Source: Christensenella sp. UBA4379 (lineage in GTDB: Bacteria > Bacillota > Clostridia > Christensenellales > Aristaeellaceae). From it: a stretch of 15,704 nt of DNA. Numbering within the stretch: the first letter of the stretch is position 1; every line of letters starts with the position of its first letter. Location of the stretch: assembly GCA_002391225.1 (NCBI GenBank), contig DGRV01000062.1, positions 1 to 15,704 of the forward strand. The letters run 5' to 3'. The notes beneath the pieces were generated by a model. The model worked only from the letters and a program-made list of their open reading frames with translations, was not told the origin of the DNA and made no database searches. Below, piece after piece: positions 12,986 through 15,704 of the stretch. The position numbers were made by a program, and so were the translations under genes.

Positions 12986-13636
12986 ATGGACGCGCTGTTG
13001 TTCCCAGCCCCTCCCAAGGGGGTGCCTCAGACGGAAGCGCCGGGCTCCTACGCCTGGCGGTTTCGTCATCTGCCCACCCTGGGCACGAAAAGGCTGATCC
13101 TGCGCAAGGTGCGCCTGCGGGACGCCCGGGCCCTTTATGCATACGCCCAGGACCCGGAGGTGTCCCGCCACGTGCTGTGGACGGCGCACCAGGGCCTGTG
13201 GGAATCCAAGGCCTTTATCCGCCAGCTCAAGCGGCAGTACCGCCTGGGCCTGCCCGCTACCTTTGGGATCGAGGACCGGGAGACGGGCCAACTGATCGGG
13301 ACGATCGGCTTTATGAACCTGTCCCAGGAGCACCGCTGCGCCGAGGTGGGCTACAGCCTGGCCCGCTCTCAATGGAACCGGGGGCTAATGACGGAGGCCC
13401 TGAAGGCCGTGCTCCGCTACGCCTTTCAAACCCTGCAGCTCAACCGGGTGGAGGCCATCCACGAGGTGGATAATCCCGCCTCCGGGAGAGTGATGGAGAA
13501 GGCTGGGATGAAGCCGGAGGGGATCCTCCGGGGAAAAATTTATAACAAAGGCCGCTGGTCCGATGTCCGCATCTGGGCGATCCTCCGGGAGGAATGGGAG
13601 CAGCGGCAAGAAGGAGAAAGTGATGTTCAGCTATAA
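12986..13636 (+). CDS. GNAT-family N-acetyltransferase (RimJ/RimL type)
   Basis: This 216-residue acetyl-CoA-dependent transferase resembles RimJ/RimL and ribosomal-protein or amino-sugar acetyltransferases; the substrate is not predictable. The fold starts near residue 33 with GTKRLILRKVRLRDA. FGIEDRETGQLIGTIGFMNL, EVGYSLARSQWNRGLMTEAL (acetyl-CoA loop, Q/N-R-G-L-M-T) and NRVEAIHEVDNPASGRVMEKAGM follow, all standard for the family. The first ~30 residues (Pro-rich, PAPPKGVPQTEAPGS) lie outside the domain and their DNA forms a CCCC...GGGG hairpin, so they may be an added sequence or the true start may lie further in. ATG 12986 is 4 nt after the Nudix stop. The 3' end overlaps the TSCPD gene by 14 nt, so translation is coupled. 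Confidence 0.88.
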   Translation: MDALLFPAPPKGVPQTEAPGSYAWRFRHLPTLGTKRLILRKVRLRDARALYAYAQDPEVSRHVLWTAHQGLWESKAFIRQLKRQYRLGLPATFGIEDRETGQLIGTIGFMNLSQEHRCAEVGYSLARSQWNRGLMTEALKAVLRYAFQTLQLNRVEAIHEVDNPASGRVMEKAGMKPEGILRGKIYNKGRWSDVRIWAILREEWEQRQEGESDVQL

Positions 13637-13892
13637 GACCCACGGCACCTGTTCGGTCTCCATCGACCTGGAGATCGACGAGAACAACAAGATCACCCAC
13701 TGCCAGTTCCACCGCGGCTGCAAGGGCAACACCGAGGGACTGGCCCGCATGGTCATCGGCCGGGACGCGGACGAGGTCAAGAACCTCCTGCGCGGCGTGC
13801 CCTGCCAGGGCAACACCTCCTGCCCGGACCAGCTTTCCCGCGCCATTGAGGCCTGGGAGCAAAAAAATCAGCCTGCGGCCGCGCAGGCGTAA
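13623..13892 (+). CDS. TSCPD domain protein (TIGR03905-like)
   Basis: This 89-residue protein consists of a TSCPD domain, named for the motif seen here at residues 65-69 (TSCPDQL). It contains Cys10, Cys27, Cys33, Cys61 and Cys67, spaced as in the stand-alone family; related domains occur at the C-terminus of some ribonucleotide reductases. The cysteines could bind metal or take part in redox chemistry, but no function is established. AAGGAG near 13610-13615 fixes ATG 13623, 14 nt inside the upstream GNAT gene. A tail of Ala/Gln (about 80-89) follows the domain. Confidence 0.9.
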   Translation: MFSYKTHGTCSVSIDLEIDENNKITHCQFHRGCKGNTEGLARMVIGRDADEVKNLLRGVPCQGNTSCPDQLSRAIEAWEQKNQPAAAQA

Positions 13893-13908
13893 AAAAGGGG
13901 AAACGCTT

Positions 13909-14034
13909 ATGTCCTTTTCATCGAAAAAGAAAAACAACGAAACCCGCAAGAAGTGGACCCGGATCATCTGCCTGGTGATGGCGGGCCTGCTGATCCTGTC
14001 CAGCGTGGCGGCCATCTTCGGCGTATTCAGCTGA
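13909..14034 (+). CDS. Small basic single-pass membrane protein (41 aa)
   Basis: This is a 41-residue protein with a very basic N-terminus (SKKKNNETRKKW) and one hydrophobic helix (about residues 18-39, IICLVMAGLLILSSVAAIFG). The topology would place the N-terminus in the cytoplasm. AGGGGA (13896-13901) stands 7 nt before ATG 13909, and the gene follows the TSCPD stop by 16 nt, so it is the last gene of that run. It resembles short Bacillota proteins such as DUF4044, but the match is too short to be sure. Its stop overlaps the convergent HAD gene by 8 nt. Confidence 0.7.
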   Translation: MSFSSKKKNNETRKKWTRIICLVMAGLLILSSVAAIFGVFS

Positions 14035-14668
14035 TATCTTTCCAGGAAAGAATGGGAATCTGTCCGGCGGCCTTGTGCCGCGCCTTCCTGCCGGGGTTGA
14101 CCAGATAGGGCCGGCCCAGCAGGCGCAAAAGCGGCAGGTCGGAGGCGGAATCCCCGTAGCCGGTGGAGAGGGACAGGTCCGCTTCTTCCGGAAGCTCGTC
14201 GAGGAGCTCGCGCAGGGCCATGACCTTTTCTTCCCCCCGGACGTTCCGAAGCACCCGGCCATTTTCATCCGTTTGGGAGCAGATCAGGCGGTCCACAGGA
14301 AGCCCCTGCGCCACATAGCGCATATAGTGGTCTGTGGACGCGCTCAGCAGCACCACCAGGTCGCCCCGGCGGCGGTGGTCCTTCATGGCGCTCAAAGCCT
14401 CCGGGCGGATTTGCTTTAGCAGGGGCTTCGCGAAGGCCTGGTCCAGGGCCGTCTTCTGGGCTTCCGAGAGCGTCTTTCGGAAGGAGAGGGCGGCGGATTT
14501 GGCGCGCTGTCTGCTCACGATCCCCGCCTGGCTGAGCGCCCCGAAAAGGCCGGCGCGGACCAGGTAGGACAGGGAGAGCAGGCCTTTTTTGCGCGCGAAC
14601 CAAAGATAGGAGACGATGCTGTCCCCCCGGATCATTGTCCCGTCAAAGTCGAAAACCGCCAGCGTCAT
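14027..14668 (-). CDS. HAD-IB family phosphatase (phosphoserine-phosphatase-like)
   Basis: This 213-residue hydrolase of the haloacid dehalogenase superfamily, subfamily IB, has motif I FDFDGTM near the N-terminus with the two catalytic Asp, motif II LVVLLSAST, a Lys in the EEKVMAL region, and motif III TGYGDSASDLPLL with the metal-binding Asp pair. Close relatives act on phosphoserine or on lipid head groups; the substrate is not evident here. I chose the ATG at 14668, with AAAGG about 10 nt upstream. A GTG three codons earlier (14677) gives the same protein plus MKI but leaves only 2 nt to that site. The gene is transcribed from its own promoter, divergent from psuK, and ends against the 41-residue membrane gene. 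No terminator was seen at the convergence. Confidence 0.9.
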   Translation of the reverse strand: MTLAVFDFDGTMIRGDSIVSYLWFARKKGLLSLSYLVRAGLFGALSQAGIVSRQRAKSAALSFRKTLSEAQKTALDQAFAKPLLKQIRPEALSAMKDHRRRGDLVVLLSASTDHYMRYVAQGLPVDRLICSQTDENGRVLRNVRGEEKVMALRELLDELPEEADLSLSTGYGDSASDLPLLRLLGRPYLVNPGRKARHKAAGQIPILSWKDIS

Positions 14669-14700
14669 GATTTTCACCGCCTTTCTGCCGCTTGATCAAA

Positions 14701-14729
14701 AGTATAGCGGAGACGGGGGAAAAAAGCAA
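14701..14729 (-). promoter_or_regulatory. Minus-strand promoter of the HAD gene
   Basis: Read on the minus strand, TTGCTT (14724-14729) and TATACT (14701-14706) are 17 nt apart. The start of transcription would be near 14694, about 26 nt before the ATG. It lies in the 83-nt gap between the divergent HAD and psuK genes. No matching plus-strand promoter was clear. Confidence 0.7.
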
Positions 14730-14751
14730 GGCGTCATTCAGGAGCGTTGTG

Positions 14752-15704
14752 ATGATGAACCCGAAAGGGGCCGGAGCCTACACCGCCGTGGTCGGCGGGG
14801 TCAACATGGACATCGGCGGCATGCCCTTCGCGCCGCTGAGGGGCCATGATTCCAACCCCGGTTCCGTCCGCACCGCGGTGGGCGGCGTGGGCCAGAATAT
14901 CGCCAGGAATCTGGCGCTTTTGAAGGTGCCGGTCCATTTTCTGACCGCTTACGGCTGGGATGAAAACGGGTCGGCGGTGGAGCGGGCCTGCGAGGGGGCG
15001 GGGATCGATCTGTCCTCCGCCCTGCGGCTTCGGGACGCCCCGACCTCCGTCTATCTCTATGTGTCGGACGAGATGGGGGAGATGCAGGTGGCGATCTCCG
15101 ACATGGCCATCTGCGAGCGAATCACCCCGGAATATCTGCGGCAGCATGAGGCCCTTTTAAACGGGGCCGGGGCCGTGGTGCTGGATGCCAACATCCCGGC
15201 AGAAAGCGTTCAATGGCTTTCCGATCACGTCAGTGCCCCGCTGTTTGCCGACCCCGTGTCGATGGCCAAGGCCGAAAAGCTGCGGCCGGTGGCCGGGCGG
15301 CTCCACACCATCAAGCCCAACCGCCTGGAGGCGGAGCTGCTGAGCGGGGTCAAGATCCGAAACGAGAGCGATCTGGCCGAAGCCGCCAACGCCCTCCTTT
15401 CCAGGGGCCTGTCCCAGGTGCACATTTCCCTGGGCGGCCGGGGCGTGTACGCGGCGGACCAAAAGGAACAGCTCCGCCTGCCCATCTTCCAGGTGGACGC
15501 CCGCAACATGACCGGGGCGGGAGACGCCTACCTGGCCGGCCTGGTCTACAGCCACTTAAACGGCTACCCCCTCCGCGACGCCGCCCGCTTCGCCTCTGCC
15601 GCCGCCGCCGTTGCCGTCCAGGGTGAAGGAACGGTCAATGAGGACATGAGCCCGGAAGCGGTCTTCAGGGTCATGGGGGGCTCGCTGCGCTCGCAGAGTG
15701 GAGA
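14752..15704 (+). CDS. psuK: Pseudouridine kinase, PfkB family (3' end beyond window)
   Basis: PsuK phosphorylates pseudouridine to pseudouridine 5'-phosphate, the first step in its breakdown; PsuG then splits it to uracil and ribose 5-phosphate. The PfkB fold is clear: VVGGVNMDIGG near the start, then HDSNPGSVRTAVGGVGQNIA and NLALLKVPVHFLTAYG, which closely follow E. coli PsuK. MGEMQVAISDMAICERITPE is also PsuK-like, unlike ribokinase or fructokinase. FADPVS, KPNRLEAELLSG and the catalytic NMTGAGDAYLAG anion-hole motif (about residues 253-264) complete the active site. AGGAG (14740-14744) lies 7 nt before ATG 14752. 317 codons are open to the window edge, already about as long as the family, so the stop is probably just outside. 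psuG would be expected next but is not in view. Confidence 0.92.
   Translation, partial: MMNPKGAGAYTAVVGGVNMDIGGMPFAPLRGHDSNPGSVRTAVGGVGQNIARNLALLKVPVHFLTAYGWDENGSAVERACEGAGIDLSSALRLRDAPTSVYLYVSDEMGEMQVAISDMAICERITPEYLRQHEALLNGAGAVVLDANIPAESVQWLSDHVSAPLFADPVSMAKAEKLRPVAGRLHTIKPNRLEAELLSGVKIRNESDLAEAANALLSRGLSQVHISLGGRGVYAADQKEQLRLPIFQVDARNMTGAGDAYLAGLVYSHLNGYPLRDAARFASAAAAVAVQGEGTVNEDMSPEAVFRVMGGSLRSQSG

Noticed and set aside
15680..15704. Start of another short tandem repeat (GAGTGGAGA) at the window end
   Set aside because: Only one and a half units are visible, and the psuK frame is still open here, so no repeat can be claimed.

Overview
The window is a GC-rich bacterial chromosome segment, most likely from an anaerobic, plant-fibre-degrading member of the Bacillota (Clostridia; an Oscillospirales/Christensenellales-type gut or rumen organism). 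This is inferred from the housekeeping order sigma factor - trmK - Nif3-like - C4 zinc-ribbon protein, consistent AGGAGG-type ribosome binding sites, TTGACA/TATAAT promoters, lipoprotein and Sec signals, and a cluster of mannan/glucan-active glycoside hydrolases. The exact taxon cannot be read from the sequence.

Layout. (1) 1-2613: the 3' end of the primary sigma factor, then tRNA adenine-N1 methyltransferase TrmK, a Nif3-family dimetal protein and a coiled-coil zinc-ribbon protein, overlapping or tightly spaced as one operon. (2) 2611-4568: a small DedA-superfamily-type membrane protein (PF06695/COG2426) bracketed on both sides by blocks of degenerate heptamer repeats (TAATGCG/TAATGCC) with hairpins, then a DUF368 (PopT-type) polyprenyl-phosphate transporter candidate and a 77-residue acidic helical protein. 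(3) 4601-11255: a hemicellulose/mannan block with a secreted GH26 flanked by three homologous carbohydrate-binding-type modules, a surface lipoprotein GH5 with its own promoter and a LacI/CcpA-like operator, and a cytoplasmic GH2 beta-mannosidase. The first two would cut polymer outside the cell and the third would trim imported oligosaccharides. No transporter or regulator gene lies in the window. (4) 11256-11953: a roughly 0.7 kb gap with no convincing protein gene but an UP-element-like tract, a near-consensus promoter, about 427 nt rich in potential helices, and a strong intrinsic terminator. It looks like a stand-alone large structured noncoding RNA of a class I cannot identify. (5) 11954-14034: an ABM-family protein with its own promoter, a Nudix ADP-ribose pyrophosphatase, a GNAT acetyltransferase, a TSCPD-domain protein and a 41-residue membrane protein. 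(6) 14027-15704: a convergent HAD-IB phosphatase sharing a palindromic stop site with its neighbour, and a divergent pseudouridine kinase (PsuK) running off the window end.

The strongest candidate for something undescribed is the RNA at about 11352-11778. Next are the repeat-bracketed membrane gene beside the PopT-type transporter and the unassigned C-terminal domain of the GH5 lipoprotein. All calls come from reading the sequence; no searches or folding programs were run.
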